Assembly (NCBI RefSeq): GCF_015694465.1
Contig: NZ_JADQDO010000001.1
Span: 496,001 to 560,000 of the forward strand
Source of the DNA: Microvirga alba
Lineage (GTDB): Bacteria > Pseudomonadota > Alphaproteobacteria > Rhizobiales > Beijerinckiaceae
DNA length: 64,000 nucleotides
Direction: 5' to 3'
Positions 45,562 to 54,794 of the stretch are shown here, piece by piece. Position numbers and translations under genes: made by a program. Below the pieces are notes generated by a model. It saw only the letters and a program-made list of their open reading frames with translations, searched no databases and was not told the origin of the DNA. Within the stretch, counting starts at the first letter, position 1. Every line of letters begins with the position of its first letter.

Positions 45562-46929
45562 TCACGACGGCTCGCGTTGGTCGGGATTGAAGTGCTTCTT
45601 CAGATCCCGCCAGCAATCGATGTAGTCCTTCTGCAGAGTCGGCAGTTCGGCGGCGTATTTGGTCACGCGCTGCGGAAAACGCGTTTCGAACATGAACGCC
45701 ATGGTGCCGGTGAGCTTCACGGGCTTCAATTCGACATTGCTTGCATGATCGAAGGCCGAGGCATCCGGCCCATGCGGCAGCATCTGATTGTGCAGGGACA
45801 TGCCGCCCGGCACGAAGCCTTCGGGCTTTGCGTCGTAGACGCCGTAAACCAGCCCCATGAATTCCGACATCAGGTTGCGGTGATACCAGGGCGGGCGGAA
45901 TGTGTTTTCAGCCACCGACCATCGTTCCGGAAAGATCACGAAATCCACGTTCGCTGTACCGGGCGTCTCGGAGGGCGCGGTCAGCACCGTGAAGATCGAT
46001 GGATCAGGATGGTCGAACAGGATCGCCCCGACCGGGGAGAAATGGCGCAGGTCGTATTTGTAGGGCGCGTAATTGCCGTGCCACGCCACCACATCGAGCG
46101 GCGATTGGTCGATCTCGGTGCGATAGAGTTCGCCGCCCCATTTCACATACAGGAGCGAGGGCTCCTCCTTATCCTCAAAGGCCGCAACGGGGGTGAGGAA
46201 GTCGCGCGGGTTGGCGAGGCAGTTCGCCCCGATCGGACCACGATCCGGCAGGGTGAACGCCCCGCCATAATTCTCGCATATGTAGGCCCGTGCCGGTCCG
46301 TCGATCAACTCGACCTTGAAGATCACCCCACGCGGAATAATGCAGATCTCGCCGGGCTCGATCTCAATGATGCCGAACTCGGTACGAAAGCGTAAGGAGT
46401 TCTCTTGCGCGACAATGAGATATTCCCCATCGGCGTTGAAGAAATACTCGTTCTCCATGGAGCTGGTAACGAGGAGGACGTGGGCCGCCATGCCGACCTG
46501 GGTGTCGGAATCGCCAGCCGTCGTGATCGTGTGCAGGCCCGTGACGAAGGTCACGTCATGGCCAGGAAACGGCGTCGGGTCCCAGCGCAATTGGCCCAGC
46601 GGCAGGTCGCTTTCCTCGCGCGCGGCCGGGGCGGTGCGCATCAACCCCTTGTCTATTTTCACATAACGGCCCGAATGCTTGACCGTCGGGCGGATGCGAT
46701 AGAGCCAGGAGCGCTGATTGGTGGCCTGTGGAGCCGTAAAGGGGGAACCGGAAAGCTGCTCGGCATAGAGGCCGTAGTTCAGCTTCTGGGGCGAGTTGCG
46801 CCCGAGGGGCAGCGCGCCCTCCAGGGCTTCCGTCTCGAACGAGTTGCCGAAGCCCGACATATAGCCGGGCGCGATGGCGCTTTTGCGTTGCTCAGAGGAT
46901 CGAAGACCCGAGACGTTCTGCACGTTCAT
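45562..46929 (-). CDS. hmgA: Homogentisate 1,2-dioxygenase
   Basis: Fe(II) enzyme that opens homogentisate to maleylacetoacetate in tyrosine/phenylalanine catabolism. From the ATG at 46929 (preceded by GAGGGAG) the protein is 455 residues, normal for the family. Recognisable segments include [19 protein letters not shown] near the N-terminus, [76 protein letters not shown], and the metal-ligand region [17 protein letters not shown] with [16 protein letters not shown]. It is divergent from marR; two palindromes lie between. The three consecutive ATGs at 46929-46935 allow small start variants. Confidence 0.96.
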   Translation of the reverse strand: MNVQNVSGLRSSEQRKSAIAPGYMSGFGNSFETEALEGALPLGRNSPQKLNYGLYAEQLSGSPFTAPQATNQRSWLYRIRPTVKHSGRYVKIDKGLMRTAPAAREESDLPLGQLRWDPTPFPGHDVTFVTGLHTITTAGDSDTQVGMAAHVLLVTSSMENEYFFNADGEYLIVAQENSLRFRTEFGIIEIEPGEICIIPRGVIFKVELIDGPARAYICENYGGAFTLPDRGPIGANCLANPRDFLTPVAAFEDKEEPSLLYVKWGGELYRTEIDQSPLDVVAWHGNYAPYKYDLRHFSPVGAILFDHPDPSIFTVLTAPSETPGTANVDFVIFPERWSVAENTFRPPWYHRNLMSEFMGLVYGVYDAKPEGFVPGGMSLHNQMLPHGPDASAFDHASNVELKPVKLTGTMAFMFETRFPQRVTKYAAELPTLQKDYIDCWRDLKKHFNPDQREPS

Positions 46930-46995
46930 CATCATCTCCCTCGAAAAACCGATTGCTTGGGCCCGAAAGGACCTGCCATCTCGGCTCACAAATGT

Positions 46996-47012
46996 GGTTG
47001 CTTGCGCAACGG
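46996..47012. promoter_or_regulatory. MarR-type operator 1, hmgA-marR intergenic
   Basis: GGTTGCTTGCGCAACGG: perfect inverted arms GTTGC and GCAAC with a four-base centre, 67 bases before hmgA. Its twin starts 29 bases further on. The pair suggests two dimers on one face or adjoining faces of the DNA, controlling both divergent genes. Confidence 0.65.
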
Positions 47013-47024
47013 AATTGACTTATT

Positions 47025-47041
47025 GGTTGCATGAGCAACGG
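47025..47041. promoter_or_regulatory. MarR-type operator 2, hmgA-marR intergenic
   Basis: GGTTGCATGAGCAACGG: same arms and outer bases as the first site, differing only inside. It ends 12 bases before the MarR start codon, a placement fit for autorepression. Confidence 0.65.
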
Positions 47042-47053
47042 TTTCTGTCAACG

Positions 47054-47551
47054 ATGGCATCACGTTCCACAGCGAAGAAGGAAGCCCTCAAAACCCTTTT
47101 GGTTCTTGAGCGTTTCCTGCCTTATCGGCTCAATGTCCTGGCGAGTTTGACCTCGAACGCGCTGGCGCAAATCTATGCGGAGCGCTTCGGTCTCTCGATC
47201 CCGGCCTGGCGGGTCATCGCCACGCTCGGCCAATATGATGTCCGCACCGCAAGGGACATCGCGACCCACGGGGTCATGCACAAATCGACGGTCTCGCGCG
47301 CTGTGTCGTCCCTCGAACAGCGGGGCCTGATCGTTCGTCGCCCGAATGAGGATGACCGGCGCGAAGAGTTGCTGGCCCTCACGCCCGAGGGAAGCGCCAT
47401 CTACGAATCCCTGGCCCCACAGGCCTTGGCCTTTGAGGAACATCTCGTTTCCGTTCTCAAGCCGCAGGAGCAGGAGTTGCTGGTGTCCCTCATCGACAAA
47501 CTCAGCCGCCACGCCCGGTCGTTGACGCGCGAAGGGGAGGGCGAGGCGTGA
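47054..47551 (+). CDS. MarR-family transcriptional regulator of homogentisate genes
   Basis: Winged-helix regulator of 165 residues from the ATG at 47054; the frame is open upstream to 46874 but that overlaps hmgA. The DNA-binding core is TARDIATHGVMHKSTVSRAVSSLEQRGLIVRRPNEDDRREELLALTPEG, the classic MarR helix-wing pattern. It sits between hmgA and maiA-hpd and overlaps the maiA start by four bases (GTGA). Two matching palindromes upstream are the presumed operators. Homogentisate-pathway regulators of MarR or IclR type are known (for example HmgR in pseudomonads is IclR); effector identity here is inference. Confidence 0.92.
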   Translation: MASRSTAKKEALKTLLVLERFLPYRLNVLASLTSNALAQIYAERFGLSIPAWRVIATLGQYDVRTARDIATHGVMHKSTVSRAVSSLEQRGLIVRRPNEDDRREELLALTPEGSAIYESLAPQALAFEEHLVSVLKPQEQELLVSLIDKLSRHARSLTREGEGEA

Positions 47552-48174
47552 AGCTCTATACCTATTTTCGTTCTTCCGCGGCCTTCCGGGTCAGGATCGC
47601 TCTCAATCTCAAGGGCCTCGCTTACGATTCCGTGCCGGTGAACCTCCTCAAGGGCGAGCAGCAGGACGAGGCTTATGGTGCGGTCAATCCGCAACGGCGG
47701 ATCCCTTCGCTCGAGGTCGGCGGCGAGGTGCTGATCCAGTCGCCCGCTATTCTCGAATATCTCGACGAGACCCATCCCGAGCCGCCTCTCCTTCCGGTTG
47801 GCGCGGCGAACCGCGCCAAGGTTCGGGCGGTGGCGAGCATCATCGGCTGCGACATTCATCCGCTCAACAATTCCGGCACGCTCTCCTATCTCAAGCACAA
47901 GCTCGGGCACGACCAAGCAGCCATCGACGAATGGTATGCCCATTGGGTGCGCCAGGGCTTCGACGCCATCGAGACCCTGATTGAGCCGGGCCCGTTCGCC
48001 TTCGGCTCCCGCGTGACGCTCGCCGATATCTATCTGGTGCCGCAGGTCTTCAATGCCCGGCGCTTCAACATCCCGCTCGATGCCTACCCGAAGATCGTCG
48101 CGGTGGAAGCGGCCTGCGCCGCACAAAAAGCCTTTCAAGACGCGGCCCCGGCTCTCCAGCCCGACGCCGCCTGA
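47548..48174 (+). CDS. maiA: Maleylacetoacetate isomerase (zeta-class GST)
   Basis: Isomerises maleylacetoacetate to fumarylacetoacetate with glutathione. The 208-residue GST-fold protein has the zeta-class active-site signature SSAAFRVRIALN near residue 10, where Ser and the following residues hold glutathione. The thioredoxin-like domain continues through VNPQRRIPSLEVG, IQSPAILEYLDETHP and the C-terminal helical domain with LADIYLVPQVFNARRFN. GTG start inside the MarR stop, consistent with translational coupling. hpd follows 84 bases downstream. Confidence 0.95.
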   Translation: MKLYTYFRSSAAFRVRIALNLKGLAYDSVPVNLLKGEQQDEAYGAVNPQRRIPSLEVGGEVLIQSPAILEYLDETHPEPPLLPVGAANRAKVRAVASIIGCDIHPLNNSGTLSYLKHKLGHDQAAIDEWYAHWVRQGFDAIETLIEPGPFAFGSRVTLADIYLVPQVFNARRFNIPLDAYPKIVAVEAACAAQKAFQDAAPALQPDAA

Positions 48175-48257
48175 CAAAATCGCGCATCCGCCGGCCCGGC
48201 GGTGCGTTGTTTCGACAAGCTGGCTCGTTGAGCCGCAGGCATACCAGGAGGAAAGCC

Positions 48258-49373
48258 ATGGGACCGTTCCCGCACGATGCGCCGCCGCCCGCCATTTCCG
48301 AAGAGAACCCGATGGGGACGGACGGTTTCGAGTTCGTCGAATTCTGCCACCCCGATCCGCAGCAGCTTGATCGCCTGTTCAAGACGATGGGCTTCAGCCT
48401 CGTGGCGAAGCACCGCTCGAAGAACGTCCTGCTCTACCGGCAGGGCGACATCAATTTCATCGTGAACGCGCAGCCGGGTTCGTTTGCCGAGAAATTCGCC
48501 AGCCAGCATGGACCGTCCGCGCCGGCCATGGCGTTCCGGGTCGTCGATGCGAAACATGCCTATGACAGAGCTTTGTCCCTGGGAGCGAAACCGGTCCAGA
48601 CACATGCTGGCCCCAATGAGCTCGAAATCCCTGCCATCGAGGGCATCGGCGGCCTGCAGATCTACCTGGTCGACCGCTATGGCGCGAAAGGCTCCATTTA
48701 TGACGTCGATTTCGAATGGATCGGCGAGCCCGACCCCAAGCCGCAGGGCGTCGGCCTTCACTACATCGACCACCTGACCCACAACGTCTATCGCGGGCGG
48801 TTGACCGAATGGGCGGGCTTCTATGAGCGGCTCTTCAATTTCCGCCAGATTCGGTACTTCGACATCGAAGGAAAACTCACGGGCCTTCATTCCCGCGCCA
48901 TGACGAGCCCTGACGGCAAAATCCGCATCCCGATCAACGAAGATGCCGGCGAGACAGGGCAGATCGAGGAATATCTGCAGGAGTATAAGGGCGAGGGTAT
49001 CCAACACATCGCTCTCGGCGCACTCGATCTCTATGACTCGATCGAAAAGCTCATTGGCGTCGGTCTCGAATTCATGCCGGCGCCGAACGAGATCTACTAT
49101 TCCAGGGTCGACAAGCGCCTGCCGAGCCACGGCGAGCCCATCGAGCGGCTTCGCAAGAACGGCATCCTCATCGACGGTGAGGGCGTGGTCGAGGGCGGTT
49201 TCACCAAGGTCCTGCTCCAGCGCTTCGGCAAGACCGCGATCGGGCCGATCTTCTTCGAGTTCATCCAGCGCAAGGGCGACGAGGGATTCGGCGAAGGCAA
49301 CTTCAAGGCACTCTTCGAGTCGATCGAGGAGGATCAAATTCGCCGGGGTGTGCTGAAGCCGAAGGTCGCCTGA
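48258..49373 (+). CDS. hpd: 4-hydroxyphenylpyruvate dioxygenase
   Basis: Converts 4-hydroxyphenylpyruvate to homogentisate, the entry step of the pathway. From the ATG at 48258 (AGGAGG seven bases upstream) it is 371 residues. Two VOC domains occupy about 20-140 and 160-340. Metal ligands are recognisable as His in DHLTHNVY, His in GIQHIALG and Glu in FFEFIQRKGDEGFGEGNFKALFESIE, which also contains the family C-terminal lid. Co-directional with marR-maiA, ended by the hairpin at 49395-49423. Confidence 0.96.
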   Translation: MGPFPHDAPPPAISEENPMGTDGFEFVEFCHPDPQQLDRLFKTMGFSLVAKHRSKNVLLYRQGDINFIVNAQPGSFAEKFASQHGPSAPAMAFRVVDAKHAYDRALSLGAKPVQTHAGPNELEIPAIEGIGGLQIYLVDRYGAKGSIYDVDFEWIGEPDPKPQGVGLHYIDHLTHNVYRGRLTEWAGFYERLFNFRQIRYFDIEGKLTGLHSRAMTSPDGKIRIPINEDAGETGQIEEYLQEYKGEGIQHIALGALDLYDSIEKLIGVGLEFMPAPNEIYYSRVDKRLPSHGEPIERLRKNGILIDGEGVVEGGFTKVLLQRFGKTAIGPIFFEFIQRKGDEGFGEGNFKALFESIEEDQIRRGVLKPKVA

Positions 49374-49864
49374 AGCGATTCCAAATCACGATTCGATGAG
49401 GCCGGGCTTGTCCCGGCCTCATCATTTTGGAGGGCTGGGGCGAGATCTTAACCGCAGGACGCCTCTGGTTATTCACAGTGCGGCATGGTTCGTCAGGGCC
49501 AATTTTCGCGGATGAAACACGAAGGACGGAACGAAAAAGCCCTTTATTATTAACGGCTTGTTAGGCCATTGTCCCAAGCCTTGCCGAAAGGTAAATTTCG
49601 GACGTCGAAACGTGACCTTTGTGCAACATTCTCTCGAAAAGCCCCCCATGTCGCCCCTTTTGCGCCTTCATTCGGTTGCTTGCGGGATCGTGCTGGCTAA
49701 TGTGGCTCCAGCGACGGGGGCACCCCAGTCGTCATTTGGTGGGTTCAGTTATTCGGACTGGGCCGCCAGGTCACTAGGGGAAATGGGACGTGTTTTACGC
49801 TTCGTAGAAGCTGTCGAGGCACAAAACCCGGCCCCCCAGGGTCTCAAAACTTTGGAGGTCAACC
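49374..49864. other. Intergenic region before Porin_2 gene
   Basis: About 490 bases. It begins with the hpd terminator and ends with the porin ribosome site (TTTGGAGG, 49852-49859). The middle part is more AT-rich, with TTATTATTAA at 49543-49552, and probably includes the porin promoter and a long 5' leader; this class of porin is commonly highly expressed. A frame at 49558-49878 crosses the region but overlaps the porin start and has no ribosome site, so I do not call it a gene. No RNA gene was recognised. Confidence 0.4.
49395..49423 (+). terminator. Terminator of hpd operon
   Basis: Twelve-pair perfect stem GATGAGGCCGGG / CCCGGCCTCATC with a five-base loop, followed by ATTTTGG, 21 bases after the hpd stop. 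Confidence 0.8.
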
Positions 49865-51169
49865 ATGAAGCTCGTTAAGAGCCTTCTTCTCGGAACGGTC
49901 GCGGGTCTCGCCGCCGTTGCCGGAGCTCAAGCTGCCGATCTTCCCGCGAAGAAGGCTGCTCCTGTTGAGTACGTTCGCGTCTGCTCCACCTACGGCGCAG
50001 GCTTCTTCTACATCCCGGGCACGGAAACCTGCCTCCGCGTCGGTGGCCGCGTTCGCGCTGACTACCTGTACGGTGAGCCGCTCGACCGCGCCAACGATGC
50101 CATCGGCTTCCGTGCTCGCGGCCGTATCCAGGCAGACGCTCGTACGGCGACGGCTTATGGCCTTCTCCGCACGTTCGTTCGCTTCGAGATCACCCGTTCG
50201 TCCGGCACGCCGTTCGGCAACACCGGCGGCATCGGCACCAGCCCGCAGGTTGCTGAAGCTTTCGTCCAGTTCGGTGGCCTGACCGCCGGTCGCGTGACGA
50301 CCTTCTTCGACAACGGCGATCTCCCGACCGGCCACATGGGCACGCTCCGCTTCTCGGACTCGCCCGACGTTGACCTGTTGGCCTACACCTTCACGTTCGG
50401 CAACGGCTTCTCGGCCAGCATCTCGCTGGAAGACGGCCTCGAGCGTCGTGACAACGGCTTCGTCGCCGGTGGCCCGGCTGCTACCGCTCTCGTGTACGCT
50501 GGTCAGCGCGTTCCGGACGTCGTCGCTAACGTGAAGTACACCGGCACCTGGGGTACGGCTCAGCTCTCCGGCGCTGGTCACCAGCTCCGCGCTGCCAACC
50601 TGGTCACGATTGCTGGCTTCACTGACACCCCGGACACCGAGTACGGCTTTGCCGTTCAGGGTAACGTCGGCATCAACCTGCCGATGCTTGCTCCGGGTGA
50701 CGCCCTGTGGCTGAACGCGGTCTACGCGAACGGCGCTCTCGGCTACATCACCGGTGGTTCGACCAACTCGATCACCGATGGTAGCCTCAGCGGCAACTTC
50801 GTCGACGGTTATGTCAACCCGATCACGGGTAACATCGTCCGTGGCCGTGGCTGGTCGGTTGCTGGTGGTCTGCGTCACTACTGGACCCCGCAAATCCGTC
50901 AGAACGTGTTCGGTTCGTACGCTCGCGTCGAGTACGGCGCTGGCGCTTCGGCGATCACGCCTGCTGGCTTCGTCACCGGTCTGAACGACTTCAACGAATG
51001 GCGCGTCGGCACGAACGTGTTCTGGCAGCCGGTTTCCGGTCTCGATATCGGCGTCGAAGTTCTCTACGCTCGCATCGACCCCCGCGGCCGCGTCGCTCTT
51101 CCGGGCAACGTCTCCGCTGGTTCGGACAGCGCCTGGGAAGGCCGTCTCCGCGTTCAGCGCGACTTCTAA
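49865..51169 (+). CDS. Porin_2-family outer-membrane porin
   Basis: Major-porin type of Hyphomicrobiales (Omp2a/2b-like family), 434 residues. Signal peptide 1-22 (MKLVKSLLLGTVAGLAAVAGAQ, cleaved before AADLP), followed by the order-typical start PAKKAAPVEYVRVCSTYGAGFFYIPGTETCLRVGG with a conserved Cys pair. The rest is a 16-stranded barrel pattern with Gly-rich loops, ending in a terminal Phe (RVQRDF), the usual barrel-assembly signal. Strong ribosome site GGAGG. Codon choice is strikingly biased toward preferred codons, which usually marks high expression. Confidence 0.95.
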   Translation: MKLVKSLLLGTVAGLAAVAGAQAADLPAKKAAPVEYVRVCSTYGAGFFYIPGTETCLRVGGRVRADYLYGEPLDRANDAIGFRARGRIQADARTATAYGLLRTFVRFEITRSSGTPFGNTGGIGTSPQVAEAFVQFGGLTAGRVTTFFDNGDLPTGHMGTLRFSDSPDVDLLAYTFTFGNGFSASISLEDGLERRDNGFVAGGPAATALVYAGQRVPDVVANVKYTGTWGTAQLSGAGHQLRAANLVTIAGFTDTPDTEYGFAVQGNVGINLPMLAPGDALWLNAVYANGALGYITGGSTNSITDGSLSGNFVDGYVNPITGNIVRGRGWSVAGGLRHYWTPQIRQNVFGSYARVEYGAGASAITPAGFVTGLNDFNEWRVGTNVFWQPVSGLDIGVEVLYARIDPRGRVALPGNVSAGSDSAWEGRLRVQRDF

Positions 51170-51193
51170 TCGGTTCAACCCGATTGGTTAGGG

Positions 51194-51226
51194 AAACCCC
51201 GGTGGCAACACCGGGGTTTTTCTTTT
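51194..51226 (+). terminator. Rho-independent terminator of porin gene
   Basis: Perfect eleven-pair stem AAACCCCGGTG / CACCGGGGTTT with GCAA tetraloop followed by TTCTTTT, 25 bases after the stop. The strongest terminator in the window. Confidence 0.9.
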
Positions 51227-51456
51227 GTCCTGCGGGCATGCTGCAACGACTGGGTGACGCTCGAACGGACCTCGTTGCCATCAAAATCGGGAGCCGATAG
51301 ACCGAACCGGGGTTCGATCCGCGCTGAACAGAATTGCTTGTGGCGCCGAGTGTTCTCCGGAGCTTGCTCGATCCGACAGCTCGCAGAGGGTTTCAGAACC
51401 TCATTTTGTCACATTTGTCTCGCGCAGAGCCGGTTCTCACGTCCGTGGAAAATGCC

Positions 51457-52353
51457 CTAAGGCTGGATTTCCGCTTGGTCGATCCAATGCTTGATCGTGC
51501 CGAGCAAGGCGCCCTCGATGATGGGGGCGTGACCCTGGTCCGGCACCGTGACGGCCGTCAGGCGCGGATGGCTTTCTTGCATGCCGCGCAGGGTTTCAGA
51601 GGTCAGCAAGTCCGAGTTGCCGCCTCGGATGGCAAGCACTGGATATGGCGACAGGCCCCCGAAAAGAGGCCACAGAACGGGAAGCGGCACTTCGAGATCG
51701 AGTGTCTCGAGCGTCTTCATAAGTTTCGGGTCATACATCAGCACCAGACGACCGCTCTCTTCGCGCCAGGTTCCGCGTGCCATCTTTTCCCATTGCGCAT
51801 CCGTGAAGTTCGGAAACTGCGCGTCTGACATCTGCTTGAGAACCTGTCCGGCTTCGCTCATGGTCCCTGGCACGGGAAGCTTACCCACATAGCTCCTGAT
51901 GCGGATCAAGCCTTGGCCTTCAAGAACCGGCCCGACATCGTTGAGGACTGCTCCGCCTAGCAGCGTCGGGCGCACCGCGCTGAGCGCCATGGTGATCAAC
52001 CCGCCGCGTGAGGTGCCGACGAACACCGCCTTCTCGATTCCGGCGACGGTCAGGACCTGCAGCGTATCGTCGAGCTCGATGCGGACGTCATAGTTGCGCC
52101 AGTCCTTGTCCCATTCCGAACGCCCCCGGCCACGGTAATCCAGGGCGAGGACGCGACGCGGGCGAGCCGAGTCGTTGCTCAGCGCCTCGGCGAGGTCATG
52201 AAAGTCCTCGGATGTCCGTGCGAGGCCGGGCAAGCACACGACCGGCAATGCTCCGCCGAGTTCCGGCCCGTAATCGCGCGCATAGAGCTGCAAGCCATCG
52301 GCTGCCGATACGAAGAGATCGCGAAAGCGGGCATTCATCTCGAATCCTGACAT
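51457..52353 (-). CDS. Alpha/beta-fold hydrolase
   Basis: Serine hydrolase of 298 residues. Oxyanion-hole region VCLPGLARTSEDFHDLAEAL, nucleophile elbow GTSRGGLIT (Ser near residue 115), Asp in the AIRGGNSDLLT segment, and His in VPDQGHAPIIEG near residue 276. It resembles esterases/lactonases of the alpha/beta group; substrate unknown. ATGs at 52353 and 52338 are both possible; the first segment is short and Met-rich. Monocistronic, convergent with the porin gene. Confidence 0.9.
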   Translation of the reverse strand: MSGFEMNARFRDLFVSAADGLQLYARDYGPELGGALPVVCLPGLARTSEDFHDLAEALSNDSARPRRVLALDYRGRGRSEWDKDWRNYDVRIELDDTLQVLTVAGIEKAVFVGTSRGGLITMALSAVRPTLLGGAVLNDVGPVLEGQGLIRIRSYVGKLPVPGTMSEAGQVLKQMSDAQFPNFTDAQWEKMARGTWREESGRLVLMYDPKLMKTLETLDLEVPLPVLWPLFGGLSPYPVLAIRGGNSDLLTSETLRGMQESHPRLTAVTVPDQGHAPIIEGALLGTIKHWIDQAEIQP

Positions 52354-52554
52354 TGTTTCAAGGGGCCATCCTGCCTCAATCCGCAGGCCGTGTCGCTTCC
52401 GTCACCGTCGGGGTCTCCGGCGCCCTAACTTATTGGAAACGATCGGCTAACGGCTTTGGAGCAATTCGAGCCAAAGCCATTGTGAGTCAGGGTATCTTCC
52501 ACAGACGCGGGAGCCGGTTCTGCGCGAGGCAACGTTTTTAGAGCCCTTTGCGAT

Positions 52555-54630
52555 TCAATTGGATCGGACGGCTCCTAGCGTGGCCCGTTGCGGCGCCTCG
52601 ACCCCTCGCAGCCGCTGTCGATAAACCTGAAGGTTTTCCATGACCCTTTGAACGTAATTACGGGTTTCGGAGAAGGGAATGCGCTCTACCCAATCGATCA
52701 GGTCGACCTGAGGTTGGCGTGGGTCGCCATAGGTCTCGATCCACTTTTTTACGTTACCGCCGCCTGCGTTGTACGCGGCGAAGGCAAGCACCTGGGAACC
52801 ATTCCAGGCTCCCATCAGCTCTCCAAGATGCGCCGATCCGAGCCTTGCATTGTAGGAGGGGTCCTCAATGAGCTGAGTGACGTCGAAACCGAGGCCATAG
52901 CGCTGGGCTGTTTGTTTCGCTGTCGCCGGCATGAGCTGCATCAGCCCGCGCGCACCGGCGGTGGAGATGGCCCGCGGATTGAAGGCGCTCTCTTGCCGGG
53001 CAATGGCATAGACCATCGCAGGTTCCACCGCCTCGCCGACCGGTTCGAAATCCGGGATGCCAGCGAGGGGGTAAGCGTGAAGGTCGAGAGGAAAGCCCCG
53101 TTGCACTGCAATTTTGCCGACGGCGAGCACCGCGCGCGGGTTCTGCTGGGATGCGGCGAGCGCGGCCAAGGCGTCGAGTGAGCCCGGAGTGTCGAGCGTT
53201 TGCGCCAGATCGATGGAGAGAAGAAGGGCGAGCTCGTTTTCTCCGATCTGCTGCAACAGCCTGAAGGCTTGAACGGGAATGAGAGCGTCGAAAGCCTTGC
53301 GCTCGTCCACGTTCAGCGGGTCGACCGTCCTCAAGGAAACCGTCTGGCCGAGTTTTTTCTTGGCGAGTTGGCCGTAATAGGTCGTCGGCATGTCGGCCGC
53401 GCGGGCGAAGAACAGGTTGGCGTCCGCCTCTGCCCCGGCCGCCTCCGCCGCGCGGGCCTGCCAATAGGCGACGCGAGAGACGGAAATCGGAGTCGATGCG
53501 GATTTCGCCGCTGTCGCGAAATGCCGCGCGGCGGTCGCCGGGTCCTTTAGGAACCGCAAGGCGATCCACCCTGCGTGGAATTCAGCCTCGATCTGCTGTG
53601 ACGGACTCTCGGCGGCGTGGTGGCTTGCCACGTTGTAGGCTGTCTGCGGGTCGCCCTTGTCCAGAAGCGCGCGAGCGATCAGGCGCTGTTGCGTCCACCA
53701 TTCATCCCCATCGACGCGAAGGTCAGGATCGCGCGGGGCCTGCATGACGACCTTCGCCGCCTCCGCCAGCTGATTGCTGCGACGGAGGAAAAGCGCGCGC
53801 GAGAACAGATAGGACGCATCGCTCCGCAAGGCCGTGGGGACTGCGGCGAAGGCCTTCTCGGCTTTGCGCTTGCCCTGATACAGTCCGATCCGGGCCTTCA
53901 CGAGGGTGGCGTAATCGCCTCCGGCGTAGCCTGCCGCGCGCGAGGCTGCGCCCCAGTTTTCCTTCAAGAGAAGGCGCTCCATGCGGAAGCGGTGATCAGC
54001 CGTTGTCAGCACGCCGGGAAACCGGTCGAGGATACGGCTTTCGATGTCGTTGCCGAACGTGTCCTCCCGCCAGGCATATTTGACGGCCGCTGCCGCTTTC
54101 CCGTCAAGGCCGTCGGTCTTGAGGGCGAAAGCGAGGGCGATGCGACCCGCACTCGTCGCCGGTGGCTGCCGGGCAAAGAACGCGCGGACCTGGGATGACG
54201 GTCGGCGCTCCGCCAGCAAGGCTTCCTCGGCCCGACGCCGGATCAGAGGCGTCGTGGGCCAGCTCCCGTAATCCCGCTGGAACGCCATGATGCGGTCGAA
54301 GCCGACAGGGATTCCGCTGCGAATGGCGAACCAATCGGACAGTGCCATCGCCGCCGGTTGGGACAATTTCGATTTCAGGATGTGGGCCTCAGCCAGATCG
54401 TCACCGCGATAGGCCTTGAAGATCAGCGGCAGATAATCGGCGTCGCTCAAGGCTTGGGTCGGAGGCACATCGCCATCGAGGGAACCCGTGACCGCCGCAT
54501 CCGGAACGGTTTCGACCGGGTTGAGAGGCGGAAAGGCGAGGGCGGGGCCGACCGTCGCGACGAAGGCCGAAACCTGAACCAGGGCCGCGGACACCATAAG
54601 GCGCAGGACAAGGCGCGTTTTGAGGCTCAT
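52555..54630 (-). CDS. slt: Soluble lytic murein transglycosylase (Slt70-like)
   Basis: Periplasmic exo-lytic transglycosylase that releases 1,6-anhydromuropeptides from peptidoglycan. The 691-residue protein starts with a signal peptide (about 1-32), then a long helical superhelix doughnut domain (about 60-500). The C-terminal SLT domain has the catalytic Glu547 in IARQESAFNPRAISTAGARGLMQLMPATAKQ and the conserved AYNAGGGNVKKW motif. Length and architecture match Slt70. It is divergent from dapA with a 164-base gap. Confidence 0.93.
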   Translation of the reverse strand: MSLKTRLVLRLMVSAALVQVSAFVATVGPALAFPPLNPVETVPDAAVTGSLDGDVPPTQALSDADYLPLIFKAYRGDDLAEAHILKSKLSQPAAMALSDWFAIRSGIPVGFDRIMAFQRDYGSWPTTPLIRRRAEEALLAERRPSSQVRAFFARQPPATSAGRIALAFALKTDGLDGKAAAAVKYAWREDTFGNDIESRILDRFPGVLTTADHRFRMERLLLKENWGAASRAAGYAGGDYATLVKARIGLYQGKRKAEKAFAAVPTALRSDASYLFSRALFLRRSNQLAEAAKVVMQAPRDPDLRVDGDEWWTQQRLIARALLDKGDPQTAYNVASHHAAESPSQQIEAEFHAGWIALRFLKDPATAARHFATAAKSASTPISVSRVAYWQARAAEAAGAEADANLFFARAADMPTTYYGQLAKKKLGQTVSLRTVDPLNVDERKAFDALIPVQAFRLLQQIGENELALLLSIDLAQTLDTPGSLDALAALAASQQNPRAVLAVGKIAVQRGFPLDLHAYPLAGIPDFEPVGEAVEPAMVYAIARQESAFNPRAISTAGARGLMQLMPATAKQTAQRYGLGFDVTQLIEDPSYNARLGSAHLGELMGAWNGSQVLAFAAYNAGGGNVKKWIETYGDPRQPQVDLIDWVERIPFSETRNYVQRVMENLQVYRQRLRGVEAPQRATLGAVRSN

Positions 54631-54794
54631 GGAATCCCGCGAATGTCTCGATCAAGTGACGTTCCCCTTGAGGAAACACCAAGCGCCGGGCTAGGACAAC
54701 AGCCTAAAGGGCGGTTTGCGCCGATGCGCCGCAGCTCTTATGTGTTAAGTCCCCCAGGGGTTAAGACCCGCTGCTTCTTTCTTGAGGATGATCC

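Noticed and set aside
49558..49878. 106-codon frame before the porin
   Set aside because: No ribosome site, overlaps the porin start, and the region behaves as a 5' leader.
51300..51325. GGTTCGATCC resembling a tRNA T-loop
   Set aside because: No acceptor stem, anticodon or D arm can be paired around it.
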